Origin: Synaphobranchus kaupii
Lineage: Eukaryota; Chordata; Actinopteri; Anguilliformes; Synaphobranchidae
NCBI GenBank assembly: GCA_029718625.1
Contig: CM056376.1
Coordinates: forward strand, 78,119,386-78,183,385
Length of the DNA stretch: 64,000 nt
Reading direction: 5' to 3'
Position 1 is the first letter of the stretch. The number at the start of each line of letters is the position of its first letter. Under the pieces are notes generated by a model. It had not been told where the DNA came from, made no database searches, and was given only the letters and a program-made list of their open reading frames with translations. Both the position numbers and the translations under genes were made by a program. Shown one piece after another: positions 36,346 to 47,867 of this stretch.

Positions 36346-37774
36346 GTTGGAAACAGGCGTCCGGGCTGAGCTAGGCTTGCCTAGTCTTGTTTCAGTAAAC
36401 CAGCCATACACCAGGTTTTTCCACTTTATCCTGCCATTTCTTTGAATAAAATAGCTTTTCCTTTGAGAATTTCTGTGGGGCTCCAAATCACCAGGACACA
36501 TATTTTCCTAAGGGTATTACACATTTCACAAGAGAACAGTGCAAAGATAAAGCTCAAGGTTTTCCCTTCCTCCATTTCCATCCTCTGCATGGGAAGAAAG
36601 GATGAAGAAAGGATCTAGCCACCTCTTATCTTACACCTACACAAGGTTTTGCAGAGAGTGCTTGGATTTCAGAGGCTAGTTAAAGGCAGGTTGTGTGGTT
36701 CTTTCTATAAAGAAAAATAATAAAATAAGCTGGATATGCTAAACAATCATGTTCCTGTGAGAGCCAGGGATCTGCTGAATGTGTCAACGTGAACGCTTCC
36801 TCCAGTGTTCAATTTCAAATAATTTCAGCCAAGTGCCACTTAGCTATGTTTATTTGTAATCATGAAATCCTGTATTTTCTTTAAAAGAGAGGTGGATGGG
36901 GGTTGCAAAGAAATAGTACTTGGTTAGATCCTGTTTACAGCAATCAAGGTTTTTTTTCCTGGGGGTAGGCGTGTTATGTTTACCAGACTGGAAATATTCA
37001 ACTTCCTTTGGAATACTTCCAGTCTATTAACACAACTAACACTGATTCATCTTAAGAAACCAAGGTCTTACTGAGTGTTTTATTTAAATATATCTGGAAT
37101 AAAGAAATCTAAAAGTGCCTGTATTCCAAGTACATACACCAACCACCAAAGTCTCCAATGCATTTTTCTTTCTGGGCAACAGGATGAAGAGATGATTTTG
37201 TCCACTAGTATTGCATGCTGCCTGAAGAGAGCATTCAGGAATACCAACTCTCCTCGTCGACACACACACATGTCTCTCATCATCCGTGAAGTTCAATTAC
37301 TGACATGCTGCATTCAGGGTGGAAAATTAATTTTCTGACCTACCAGCCACAGTAGCTGGTAGATGCAAAATTTTACCAGCCACCATTTTTTCTGGTTTAA
37401 AAAATATATATATATATATTTTTTTTTACATTATGCTAGTTTGAGATACCTTACAGAAAATATTATGGTATTATGATTCTATAGAGATAGTCAGTGATGC
37501 AGTCACTCCACCAACCACCAAAAACAACGCAATGAGATCAAGGTTTTGCCAAATCTACGCTAGGCTAGGCTACTTGGCCACGGGTAAAATGCAGCACAGA
37601 CGAACTGGAAATATCGCAGTCATCTGTATTAGAATATTACACCAAACAATAAATTCCATCTGCAGACGCCGCACCATGCATCCGACAATTCATACGGTTT
37701 CCTGTTGATCTTCGCAAACTCCAAAAAAATAAAGTCGACTTCATCTAAGCTTATTCTAGCTATAGCCTAACCTT
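36346..37774. other. Gene-free stretch
   Basis: A pair of opposing 60-90 codon frames at 37075-37338 has no recognisable domain. No element ends were found. Confidence 0.45.
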
Positions 37775-38740
37775 GGTTTCACATTGGCCACGCATAGGCG
37801 GCAAGTGCCGTTGACATCAATGGAGAGTCGTTTCCCGCTTTGCGCTCTGGTCAGCGGTGAGCGCAGCGCAAGATCCACTGCCTGCGCTGCGCTCAAAGTT
37901 CAACCAAATTCAACTTTGACCCCTCCAGTCGCTGACCTTTCAAAGCGCAGCCAATAGCTAGAGAGTGGGCGGTACTGAACGGACCAACTTCGCGAACGCA
38001 AAATGGATGAGAGATTGATTACATGCGTGACCGAATTCCCCTTGTTATATCAGTCGAACCTGCGGGACTACCGTGATGTAAATAAAAAAAACATTGCATG
38101 GCGAAACATAAGTTTTCAGTTGGGGCTACCAGGTTTGTAACAAATAAGCACTACTACATTGATATCTACCAGATTATTACCAGGCTGCGCTAGCTCGCTA
38201 CGTTAACTATCGATAGCCAGGATGGCATTCTATATTACGGTCAGCAGATAAGTGTTTTTTGTTTGTTTAGAACGGTATACATTTCATGTTCGAAAGCAAT
38301 TAGAAAAAGTGGAGAAGAGCAGAGACCCTGAAAACGAGTGACCAGCTCTCTCCCTGTCCCGGTTCAATGTGGATCACGTTAATGTTATGGGCAATACTGA
38401 ATGAAATTAAATCACATGTAAATAATAACCGGATTTTGTGCTTGTATTTGTGCTTGTATGTGTAGAGGAACAATGCAGGAAAAGGTGGAAAAACTTGAGG
38501 GACCGATATATAAAGGAGAGGAAGCCAAAAAAAAGTGGTGCAGCTGGCAGGGAAAAAAAAAATTGGAAGTTTATGGGTCCAAACTCACGTACATGACAAA
38601 GATTCTTGTAAAATGACTGGTATAAAGTCGCTTTTAAAATACCCGTCCCGGATACGGATATGTATTGTTTTTGCCGCTTCGCTATCTGCTTGCGCTGACC
38701 ATAGCGGCAAGATGGCACTCTTGCACGCCCAATGTGAAAG
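37775..38740. mobile_element. TIR element, GGTTTCACATTGG ends
   Basis: GGTTTCACATTGG at 37775-37787 is mirrored, with a small gap, by CCAATGTGAAAG ending at 38740. Flanking CCTAAC and TTAGG are also inverted, so the true TIR may be slightly longer. The interior is partly GC-rich (GCGCTGCGCTC) and has no transposase. Confidence 0.5.
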
Positions 38741-38749
38741 TTAGGTAAC

Positions 38750-40049
38750 GCCCCGCACCCACCAGACGCGCAAGCGCATGCACACGCGCACTGCTGCGCT
38801 TCACTTCCGCTCCCATGTTAACGAATTGCTGCGGTTCTCACCGCCCACGCACGCACGGCTGGCGGACGTGGAGCTGATTTTTCCGCTCTGGGCGGAATTT
38901 TCTGGGCGTCTTTTAATTATTATTTTCTGGGCGTCTTTTCTGCGCAATCTTATAGAAATACATATATGTGCTCAATATCTGCTTCATATCACTATATATG
39001 AATGTTTTTCAACCTACTAATAGTTTTACTATTGTTATTAATTATTTTAATAAATATTATATTTTAATATAGGCCCTAATGAAAAAGGGAACAGAGACAA
39101 TCACCATTGTTGGATGAATGAAGTTAAATCAAGTCATACATTTTGCATATAACCAGTCCCATTTTTATAATGCTTTTTTTTATTATAGTATACAAATTTA
39201 TATATATTTGTTAAATTAATTAAGACTATGCTTACTTCTGTTTTTATTATACTGATATCTGAGAAACTGATATCGATTTAAGGTACTACAGAATCAAAAT
39301 AGCTGCTAATTCTGCTATAATTAAATGTTTAGAACATGTTGATTACTGTCCCAAATAAATAAATTATATAAAGTGAACTGTCTTCCTGAGGCATTGTCTT
39401 CTTTGCTACATTTAGCTTAAAAAAAAAACATTCTATATAGTTTAGATATTTGTTTTAATATAATCAAAAGTGTGATCAAAGTAAAGTGTGAGCAAAGCGG
39501 TTTATGGGGTGTACCCACATTCTTCTCCTCCTTAGGATCATTTGGAGCAAGAGGTAAACCGCAATTGCCTTCCTGCATGTTTACAACTCATACTGAAACA
39601 AAGAAAAAGTACTATATTAATATTGCGAGATAAGGTAATCACTCAACTGATTTCGTTATAATGACATAATTACATTAGCTATAGGCTACGAAGTAAAAAT
39701 AAAAAGTAGGCCATTTGCTGCCAGCCAGTGAAGACTTGTTTGTTGGTCTGATTCATGCTATTTCCCCATGTACTATATATTGACAGTATGCAAGTTTTCA
39801 TTTTAATTAACCTGTCAAGCAGTAAGACATATGTAATAGCAGTATTTACTTATCTATTATTAAGCGACGCTCATAAATCCGGAATGTAGACTGTTTGTTT
39901 GTATAGCGTGTCTCTGTCGTTCACGGAATGCGCTCCCAAAAAGCAAAAAAAAGCGTCTGTGCCTTTGCGCGTCTGGTGGGTTCAGTTCTGCTCAAATCTG
40001 CGCGCGCAATAAGCGTCTGTGCGCTTGAGCGTCTGGTGGGTTCGGGGTG
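38750..40049. mobile_element. TIR element, CCCACCAGACGC ends
   Basis: Left end CCCCGCACCCACCAGACGCG and right end GCGTCTGGTGGGTTCGGGG form an inverted pair of about 20 bp. Near the right end GCGTCTGTGC..TTGCGCGTCTGGTGGGTTC occurs twice. The AT-rich interior shows no transposase. It starts 9 bp after the previous element ends. Confidence 0.6.
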
Positions 40050-40579
40050 TCAACGTGTTCATGAAACACAACGTCATTCATAGCAAGGTGAATGACCCCT
40101 CCCTTTCTCTTAGCTTAAAGGGTAACAAAGCACTAAAACCACTTACTTTAGATGAGAACTGATACATTTGGCTTTTTCTAAGTACCGGTATTACTGATTG
40201 ATCCTGGTCTAAATCTTGACAAATTACTGCAGTCAGCACAAAAAAGCATAAACTTTAAGAATCTGGCTCAAAAGTGTCTCTAGTGGTAAAACGTTAGGTA
40301 CTGCACGATCAATCAGTGATTGGCCATAAATTTCTTCGCGTGATGTATTCCCCTCGGTGACGAAATAGAAACCTGTACAGCTACGCCCACCGATAGTTTG
40401 GTGGCTACGCCCTGAAGTTTTGGAGCGAGGGCGGGCTACGCCGCAGCTAATAAAAGCAAATCTCAGCGTAGCGGTTGATCTGCGTGCAGGAGAATCAGGA
40501 GATAGAGAGAGCGATATAGCTAGCTTACAGTTGAGCTTTTTTGAATATTCTAGTTATAGTAGCCTATTTATTTTTGGTA

Positions 40580-42327
40580 TATAAACTCCTCAAAAAAAGT
40601 TCGGAAACGTTATTTCGGTCGATTATTCCTCTCCTTTAATAATACCAATTGGTATTGTATTTTATATCGTTGGAAAGCCTGATTAGTCACCTTTACAACG
40701 AGGTACAACTTGTAAGGATCATGCATTCGTGGAATGAGCAACACAGCTAACCGTGTGGGTAGCGGCCCAAAAAAATGTGCCAAAATCCCCTGCAATATTC
40801 TTCTGTTGGTATTCACTCTCGTTTTGAGCTTCAAGTGCTGGCAGGTGTATGCCAGTCACAGGTGTGTGACTGGCACCTGATTGGCACCTAATTGACAGCA
40901 CTTGTGTGCATGGGTCCTGCAACTTTGTTGAGTTTGTGTGTGCTCCAAGCATAAACATGCCACGTTTGTCCCTTCAGGATAAGGCCCGTGCAATAGGGCA
41001 AGTGGAAGCTGGTGTTCTGGTACGCAGAGTGGCAGCATTATTTGGTGTCAGCCCTGGTACCATTTCCAAACTTAGGACCAAGTTCCGTGAGACTGGTGAA
41101 GTCAAAGACAGACCACGAAGTGGCCGTCCCAGGAAGACAACACCCCAAGAAGACCGGTTCCTCACCCTTGCTTCACTGAGGAACCGTAGGCTTTCTTCCA
41201 GAGATTTACAGGCAAGATTTGCACAATGGTACCACAGACAGATCTCTGATCAGATGGTGAGGAACAGACTGCACATGGCCGGTCTTCGTGCTTATAAGGC
41301 TGCCAGGAAGCCTGCAATGAGTGCCCTTCACCGTCAGGCCCGTTTGCGCTGGTGTCGACAGCACCGACAGTGGAACCTAAGAATGTGGGGCAACGTCATC
41401 TTCAGTGATGAATCAAGGTTCTGTCTGCGGAAGCTGGATGGCAGGATCAAAGTATGGAGATGGCGTGGAGAACGCTATGCAGATTGCTGCACAGATCGCG
41501 TGACACCTTTCAATGGGGGCAGTGTCATGGTGTGGGGCGGTATCTCTCTCACAGGCAAAACAGAACTTGTCATCATTGAAGGCAATCTCAATGCAGTGAG
41601 ATATCGGAATGAGATTCTGGAGCCAGTGGCGATCCCATATCTCCAGAATCTGGGACCTAACTCCATCCTCCAGGATGACAACACTCGCCCCCACAGAGCC
41701 AGGATCATCACAGAGTACCTCCAGAATTTGGGAGTGGAGAGGATGGAATGGCCTGCCGTGAGTCCAGACCTCAACCCAATTGAACACCTGTGGGATCAGC
41801 TTGGGCGTGTTGTACGTGCCAGAGTAACCAACGCAACCATGTTGGCTGACTTGCGGCAAATCCTGGTTGAGGAATGGGATGCCATCCCACAGCAGTGTGT
41901 GACCAGGCTGGTGACCAGCATGAGGAGGAGGTGCCAAGCTGTTGTGACTGCGTATGGATCTTCCACACGCTACTGAGGTCCCTGACAGTGTAAAATGAAT
42001 AAAGTGTAAAAATGGCCAATATGTGTTGTTTTTTCCTTATTACTGTGGGAGAGTGCAATCATCCAATCCACCAAGCAACTCAAAACGAGAGTGAATACCA
42101 ACAGAAGAATATTGCAGGGGATTTTGGCACATTTTTTTGGGCCGCTACCCACACGGTTAGCTGTGTTGCTCATTCCACGAATGCATGATCCTTACAAGTT
42201 GTACCTCGTTGTAAAGGTGACTAATCAGGCTTTCCAGCGATATAAAATACAATACCAATTGGTATTATTAAAGGGGAGGAATAATCGACTGAAATAACGT
42301 TTCCGAACTTTTTTTGAGGAGTTTATA
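40580..42327 (+). mobile_element. Complete Tc1-type transposon, long TIRs
   Basis: The ends TATAAACTCCTCAAAAAAAG are inverted copies, and the inverted repeats run about 248 bp (40580-40828 and 42080-42327). TA dinucleotides lie at both junctions. Between them is one uninterrupted transposase gene. The element is an insertion in the left arm of the giant element: the right arm continues without it near 60690-60700. Long TIRs of this size resemble the IR/DR type of Tc1 elements. Confidence 0.92.
40957..41976 (+). CDS. Tc1-type DD34E transposase, apparently intact
   Basis: This gene encodes a cut-and-paste transposase that would bind the flanking TIRs in the nucleus and move the element into TA sites. 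The start at 40957 (MPRLSLQDKARA) was chosen because Tc1 transposases begin this way and are about 340 residues; an upstream in-frame ATG at 40906 would add 17 residues. The 339-residue protein has paired helix-turn-helix DNA-binding domains (about residues 3-110) with a GRPR AT-hook-like linker at about 56-59. The RNase H-like DDE domain follows, with D151 (FSDES), D241 (QDDN) and E276 (SPDLNPIE). The last two are 34 residues apart (DD34E). A GGSVMVWGG glycine box is present. No stop or frameshift is seen, and the TAC-TGA end is normal. Activity is not shown by sequence alone. Confidence 0.95.
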   Translation: MPRLSLQDKARAIGQVEAGVLVRRVAALFGVSPGTISKLRTKFRETGEVKDRPRSGRPRKTTPQEDRFLTLASLRNRRLSSRDLQARFAQWYHRQISDQMVRNRLHMAGLRAYKAARKPAMSALHRQARLRWCRQHRQWNLRMWGNVIFSDESRFCLRKLDGRIKVWRWRGERYADCCTDRVTPFNGGSVMVWGGISLTGKTELVIIEGNLNAVRYRNEILEPVAIPYLQNLGPNSILQDDNTRPHRARIITEYLQNLGVERMEWPAVSPDLNPIEHLWDQLGRVVRARVTNATMLADLRQILVEEWDAIPQQCVTRLVTSMRRRCQAVVTAYGSSTRY

Positions 42328-43279
42328 TTTTTTAGTTAGCTTGATAGTCCCTTGTTTATTGATAGTTCGTTTGTCAGTCTAGCTTAGCAAGTAGCTAGCT
42401 AGTTCATTTAATAAAAATAAAAAAATATAGGCTACTTTATTTAAAATAATTATATAGGTTAGTATGAAGCATATGAAAACTGTGTATCTCACAGGGACGT
42501 GGAGAACTACTCTCTGCGTTGCATGCAAGGTGTAGATATTTCCTGTATTTTTATGTTAAAACAAGTAAAGTATCAATAGTTTACTTTGTTCACACTGTGC
42601 CCTTCTGGCCTGTTTATGTTGAATATTTTTTGCAAACAAATTATTACTCGCGCTGCACGACACCGTTCAGTGTGAGCTACAGTGCTCACTGTGGACAAGA
42701 GCAGTTATTTAGCAACATTTTGTTGGTTAATGAAGTCACTTTTAAAAAATATTGTTGAATTTATGATTTAGGGTATATTTTTGCTATATGTGGTATTTCC
42801 CGCAGAAAGGGGGGATTTGGGTCAAATAGTTGAGCCAGGAGTTGTAGTAGCCTATGCATGCTGTACATTTACCTTTGCAACGTACGTCCCTACAACAGAC
42901 ATTCTCTCTTGGGTTTTAGTTTTGAGGTTTTCACTACCTTCATCTGCAGTACACAAAGTGTACATCTGAGGGGGAGTGTAAGGTTCGGAGAACCAAAGGC
43001 GACCGATAAGAATTTCTAAAAGCATATCTAGAAAGATACGCCACAAAGCGGAAGTAACCGCACCAGGACGGAGATAACACAGGATCGGGAGCAAAACTTC
43101 CCTAGCACAAGGCAAAACAAAGCAACCTCAAAAACTGAGGCGATCTCGATAAACAGTTAGAGAAACTAACAAAAGAACCGCACGCACTAAATAATTAGGT
43201 GTAACAAGAGGTAGAGAAACAAAGCAAAACTTGATAAAACGAGTGAAGGAAAAGAATAGAAAAGAAAACCTGCTATCCA

Positions 43280-44135
43280 GGAGTGTGTTTCCCGATAACA
43301 ATCAATCTTAGGGTTAAGTGCAATTTCAACGAGCGATTCTACGATGGCTCTTTAATTTGCAACGTGTTTCCCAAAACAGTTCTTAAAGCGTGAACACGCA
43401 GTCACCTCTTAAGTGGTACTTAACCAGAGGTGTAAAATCCGGGTTCAGAAAGTAAAAAGTCCTCCCCAGTATTTAGTTCCAGTCACCTGGATTTGCACAA
43501 TCCTTCAGCCAGGAGGTAGAAATAATTAGTGAAATCAGCTGGCTGAGTTCATGGGTGGAAGAAACACATAGCAGGACTTTTCCTTTTCCTGTATTTTACA
43601 TCTCTGTACTTCTGTCTGTGGTGCTGCTGATACGGGAGGAGGAGGGGTGATAGATTGGGAGACGCGAACCCCATTGTGATACCCAATACATGGTGGTTAG
43701 GCACGTCAAAGTTTCTTTTGAAATAAAATCTTTTTCCCACTGATTTTACTTGTCTCAAACTTATTTATTTATAGGGCTATTTAATGAATGGCTTTTATGG
43801 GTAATTTCCAAATATATAAAAATAAGTAAATTACAAATAAATAAATAAAGTTAATATTGTTGCATCGCACATCACTATAAAAAAAAACAATCAGTGGTTA
43901 TGGTAACCGTAATGAAATGAAATGAACACTAACACTAAAAATCTAAGAAAGTATGTGATTAATGGGCTTCTAAAACGCACTTAACCATCTCCGACTGGTG
44001 TGGAGTAATCTACGAGCGTTTCTAAGAGCGTCTTAAGTTAAGATGCTTTTGGGAAACACACCCAAAGTTCAAGAAGCTTCGTACGAAGGGTTTTACGACG
44101 TCTTAGCCTAACGATGCTTTTGGGAAACGCACCCC
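43280..44135. mobile_element. MITE with GGGTGCGTTTCCC ends, copy 1
   Basis: The left end GGAGTGTGTTTCCCGATAAC and right end GATGCTTTTGGGAAACGCAC are inverted copies of a terminus common in fish genomes. It contains the smaller palindromic MITE at 43429-43602. A homologous copy lies at 62227-63291. Subterminal TTAAGATGCTTTTGGGAAAC is repeated near the right end. Confidence 0.75.
43429..43602. mobile_element. Palindromic MITE nested in copy 1
   Basis: Ends GTGTAAAATCC and GTATTTTACATC with inverted AAGTAAAAAGTCCT / AGGACTTTTCCTTTT. It is the same family as 17768-17932 and sits at the same place in the second MITE copy (62378-62560), so it inserted before that family spread. Confidence 0.6.
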
Positions 44136-44810
44136 AGAGCCCTTGCAGCGAAAGAGCTGAACACAAAAGATAACAGTTAACAAGAATAAAGGATAAAGAG
44201 AAAGATTGGAAATAAAAGAGAAAACCAATCTAATCCTAATTCGGGCAAGATACAAACACCGGAACGGAGACGGAAAAAATCCGATAGAGCATCCTGACGA
44301 TGCCAAAAAGGAAACCAAAACGTAGAACCGCAAAGGCTGCAAACACCATGACAGTACATTACTTGCAGGCATTCTGTGGTTTTAGAATTCTCCACGATGC
44401 ACGTTTCCTTGACAACCAATTTGACATTTTGCGTTCCTTGGTATCCATATCGACAAAATAAACAATATGGATCATTTGCCACGATCAAGTGGTGTAAATG
44501 CATCTCCTCCTTCCAAATTGAACCACGATCGGCAGTCATAATATAGAGATGAAATAATATAATAATCATAAAATAAACACAAATGTTCAACTGTCAAATT
44601 AACTTTGTGAAGATGTTTGAATTCGCGACTAGCCTACCGCCAACGGAACTGTAGGCTACGTTATTTATGACGCAAGCAAAATGATTCTAAAGATAGGCTT
44701 CGACAACCAATCCTGTACACACTGACGGCTAAAACGGTAAAATGAGTAGCCTACATGGCGTGCGTAACTATTTGGACAGCGTGTGATTTTCTGTTTGCTG
44801 GCCGCATCAT

Positions 44811-45027
44811 TACATTACATTACAGGCATTTAGCAGACGCTCTTATCCAGAGCGACTTACACAGGATTTACATGGTATCCATTTCTACAGCTGGATATAT
44901 ACTGAAGCAATGCAGGTTAAGTACCTTTTGCTCAAGGGTACAACGGCAGTGCCCTACCTGGGAATCGAACCTTCAACCTTTCGGTTACAAGCCCAGTTCC
45001 TTACCCATTATGCTACACTGCCGGCCG
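44811..45027 (-). mobile_element. tRNA-derived SINE with L2-type tail
   Basis: Read on the minus strand, the A box TAGCATAATGG (45016-45006) and B box GGTTCGATTCC (44971-44961) form a pol III promoter. The 3' end is TGTAAGTCGCTCTGGATAAG then AGCGTCTGCTAAATGCC and ATGTA repeats. This tail matches the 3' end of the L2 at 47868, so L2 machinery probably mobilised it. The TSD is approximate (GCATCATT at 44803-44810, GCATAATT at 45028-45035), and the mirror arm of the giant element is uninterrupted here. Confidence 0.8.
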
Positions 45028-45152
45028 GCATAATTATAAGCTCAAACGGGGGCTTGGCAGCAGCTTCAGCAAGCGTGTTTTGAGTGAGAGAGGTAGCAAG
45101 AGAGAGAGAAAGAAACAAAGCAGCCGCTATGAGTGCTGTCCAGAGTAGAAAT

Positions 45153-45895
45153 TAGTGGTGTGTCGTTCGCGAACGAGTCGGCTCTTTTAGGTGAACGTTG
45201 GGAGCCGACTCGCATATCTGAAGAGCCGATTTGTTTTTTAAATGAACACAAGACAAGTGCTTGTGGTCTTGGTGGAACTTTTATTTGTTTTTTTTCTTAA
45301 AGTTCCATCTGTAATCACAGAGAATAATTTTTTAGGCCAAAAAAGAATAAAACCACTATAAGAAAATAACATTAATAATAATTTAAAAACCAGTTTAATT
45401 GTTGGTCAGTTTAATTGTTCTGATGCTGCAGTTTTGCACATTTATTTTTGTATGCATTTATTTATTTTTCTTTGTTATGACGCAATATTATGTTCTATTT
45501 TATGAGTGTCTCTTTTGTTTTGAAATGTTCAACTACGCACAGTGTTTATTGTGCAATTTATTTCAAGACATAAAAATGCCCTACTTTCAATGCACATGTG
45601 TAAAAGTGCGTCTTACTGTTTTTACATTTATTTAAATAGTTTTTCTAACAAACAAAATGCAAAATAATGTTATTTTGGTAATTAGATGGTACAGTAAGAT
45701 TCCTTTGAACAATGTAAGTGATAGATGTGCACAAACACCAATCATAGGTCAAAATATCGCTAACTTTGGCCGATTTTGAAAAACTGGAAATGCTACTGAA
45801 TGAAGAGCCGTTTGGGAGCCGAAAGAGCCGGCTCTTATTGGTGAGCTGAGCCAAATGATCTGACTCACTGAAAAGAGCCGGAATGCCCATCACTA
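45153..45895. mobile_element. hAT-type MITE, exact 8-bp TSD
   Basis: GTAGAAAT at 45145-45152 and 45896-45903 flanks a 743-bp unit with ends TAGTGGTGTGTCGTTC and the complement of TAGTGATGGGCATTCC. Subterminal GAGTCGGCTCTTTTAGGTGA and AAGAGCCGGCTCTTATTGGT are inverted. An 8-bp TSD and these termini are typical of the hAT superfamily. The interior is AT-rich without a transposase. Confidence 0.9.
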
Positions 45896-46172
45896 GTAGA
45901 AATGAGCTTCTGGCTACTAGTGAAAAAAAATTGCTGGGGCATGGTTTGATACCTGGAGCTCAGCCCCTATATTATTACCATGCCCAGATTTAGGCATTTT
46001 TCGATTTTCAAAAGGGGGCAGGGTCTAGCGAAACCAGCGTGTTTTGTTATCCTTTATTCATAGTTTTCACGTGATGTCACAGCCCTATGGGAACGCCCAC
46101 CTGGCGGGCAAAAAGCAGCCCGCTTCCACTGCCCGTCAACGACAACTCCGCTTTTCCCAAAAGTTTGCCAAA

Positions 46173-46286
46173 ATGCCGGATAGTTGTTGTTCAATTGGAT
46201 GCATTAACCGAAGAGGAGACAAGCCTGGATTGTGTTTGTACAGAATCCCGTCTGACAAGGAAAACCCAGAGAGGAGGATGTTGTGA
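46173..46286 (+). pseudogene. THAP zinc-finger N-terminus, truncated
   Basis: Thirty-seven codons start MPDSCCSIGCINRRG and include LYRIPSDKENPERR. This matches the THAP consensus: Cys at 5 and 10, an N-R pair after the second Cys, and a (F/Y)-x-(F/I)-P motif. The second zinc ligand pair (Cys...His) is missing because the frame stops right after ERRML. THAP domains bind DNA in transposases such as P element, Kolobok and ISL2EU. Only the first part of the domain is left here, so it cannot be functional unless spliced to a distant exon. Confidence 0.65.
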
Positions 46287-46522
46287 ATCCCTCCTTCTCT
46301 ACAGCTACCCAGGCTGTCAATGGCAGGTCATTTAAGCTGTAGGAATGGTTTACCTGACAATGGAAAAAAGTTTATATTACATGTATGTCACAATATGTTG
46401 TGTTATCTTAACCAAAATATTACTGCCCTAGAAAAGCTAACTGCAGTAATGTTAGCTGACTAACGTTACACTGACCCATGCAAGCAACGTTAGGTAGCTC
46501 ACGTTAGCTAATTAGCACTCAC

Positions 46523-46958
46523 CTTCGCTTTGACGATGAAGAATTTATTGTCCTTCACCTCCCAAACAACAGCATTATTGACCCATCCAGATCGAAAGTA
46601 CAGATAACTATCTGTACTTTTGTACGCTTTCATCTTCGCGGCAGTGTAAGGGGATGGATTCTCCACAAGATAAATGTAAACGTCACCGAAGTACAGCAGC
46701 GACTTCACGGTTTTTAATAGTCTAAATAAAGCAGCGGGTGCTGTATATGGGTCACACATACCTAAGACGCTTAGTTTGTTTGCGTATCTTTGTTTTTCGT
46801 CTTTTGACAGGTGATCTAACACACGTGTGTTGCAAAAGAAGGAAATTTGACAGGCTTCTGCGGTAGCTCTATGGGGTTTCCAGTGTCCGTCCGCATTCTG
46901 GAACGTTGTTTTGCCCGCCAGGGCTCCGCAGCAGTCACGTGACTGAAAACTATGAATA
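46523..46958 (-). pseudogene. First exon of the second transposon protein (YqaJ/SWIM-associated type)
   Basis: On the minus strand a frame is open from beyond 46958 down to 46523, where AAG is followed by GTGAGT, a consensus splice donor. It encodes a stretch with LGMCDPYTAPAALF, IYLVENPSPYTAAKMKAYKS, and SGWVNNAVVWEV, ending FFIVKAK. I recognise this as the N-terminal region of fish and coral proteins that usually carry a SWIM-type zinc finger and a YqaJ-like nuclease domain downstream. Those domains are not present here. The frame runs through the TIR, so the real start codon is unclear. Confidence 0.5.
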
Positions 46959-47349
46959 GGAGTGACATGGTGGTTGGTCACACTTTCTAGGTTTTTATAT
47001 GCTATTTGCACAAGAGGGCATTGAAGAAACATGCTGAAAGTATTAAATATGTCCGTTATTTCGTTTTGGAGAAAAAAGCGTTTACTATCGATTTACACGT
47101 TGAAGACCCTCTTATGAAAACAACGGCGTGTTCGCAAATTTGAGGTGAGTTTTTAATTCTGTCAGTCAGATTGCTGTGATACTACCAATTCTAAATCATA
47201 TTTGGGGATCCATGGATAACTCGTGACCCATAGTTTGGGCCACTGGCCTACAGGCAAGACAATGCAAATATTTGATGAACGACATTAGCTTCACTTAAAT
47301 TAGAGTGCCTTTTAATGACTATTAGACTATTTCCGGTTATATTCATTTA

Positions 47350-47475
47350 ACTAGCCAGCTAGTTTGGTTTCATAAAGTGACGTTATCGATAACGTTAGCT
47401 AGCTAGTTTGCTTTCATAAGGTGACATTATCGATAACATTAGCTTGCTATTTTGTTTTCATAAGGACGTTATAGT
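47350..47475 (+). repeat. Short minisatellite, about 46-bp unit, 2.6 copies
   Basis: CTAGCTAGTTTGSTTTCATA followed by AGGTGACRTTATCGATAACR and TTAGC occurs twice in full and once in part. Confidence 0.85.
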
Positions 47476-47867
47476 TGTGCTTTTATCTTAACTTGGCAAA
47501 AATTATTATTGGATAAGTCAGTGTCCTTAACTTAGCTATCAATTCTTGATATACTAAGTTAGCTAGCTTGTGAAAATGCAGTCTCCCAAGACGAGCGTGT
47601 ATCATGGAGGTAGCTATGGTAACAAGCGTCTGTCAATCATATCTATCAATCATAGCTAATTGACAGTTCTCATAACTACGCCCAGACAGTTTGGGTGAAC
47701 CTTTATAGTGGGAAATTTGGGCTCAGAAAAATACGTTTTAAAATACATTAAATAACTGAATAATAAAAAAATTATACCGTACACATTTGTTTTATTGTTG
47801 CCTAAAGACAACTGGCAAGTGTCACATTCAACCACCATGGTAATCCTTTAAGAGTTCTCCCCATTCA

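Larger units (their letters stand above)
42977..44353 (-). mobile_element. LTR with nested MITE, minus strand
   Basis: On the minus strand it runs from TGTCATGGTGTTTGC (44353) to GGTTCTCCGAACCTTACA (42977) and aligns with the LTR at 7211-7911. Two differences stand out: an 856-bp MITE inserted at 43280-44135, and loss of about 170 bp that in the other copy holds the CTATAAATA promoter. It is therefore probably transcriptionally dead. No TSD is visible. Confidence 0.7.
46054..46958. mobile_element. Internally deleted THAP-type DNA transposon (ISL2EU-like)
   Basis: TATTCATAGTTTTCA at 46054 is inverted at 46944-46958, and CTGGCGGGCAAAA at 46101-46113 is inverted at 46909-46921, giving TIRs of about 60 bp. 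Inside, the plus strand begins a THAP zinc finger and the minus strand carries an exon of a second protein, pointing toward each other. Two convergent genes, one with THAP and one of a YqaJ/SWIM-associated type, is the known arrangement of ISL2EU elements. Assignment rests on that organisation and on remembered family features. The middle of the element is missing. Confidence 0.6.

Noticed and set aside
41413..41937. 174-codon minus-strand frame
   Set aside because: Antisense shadow of the Tc1 transposase gene.
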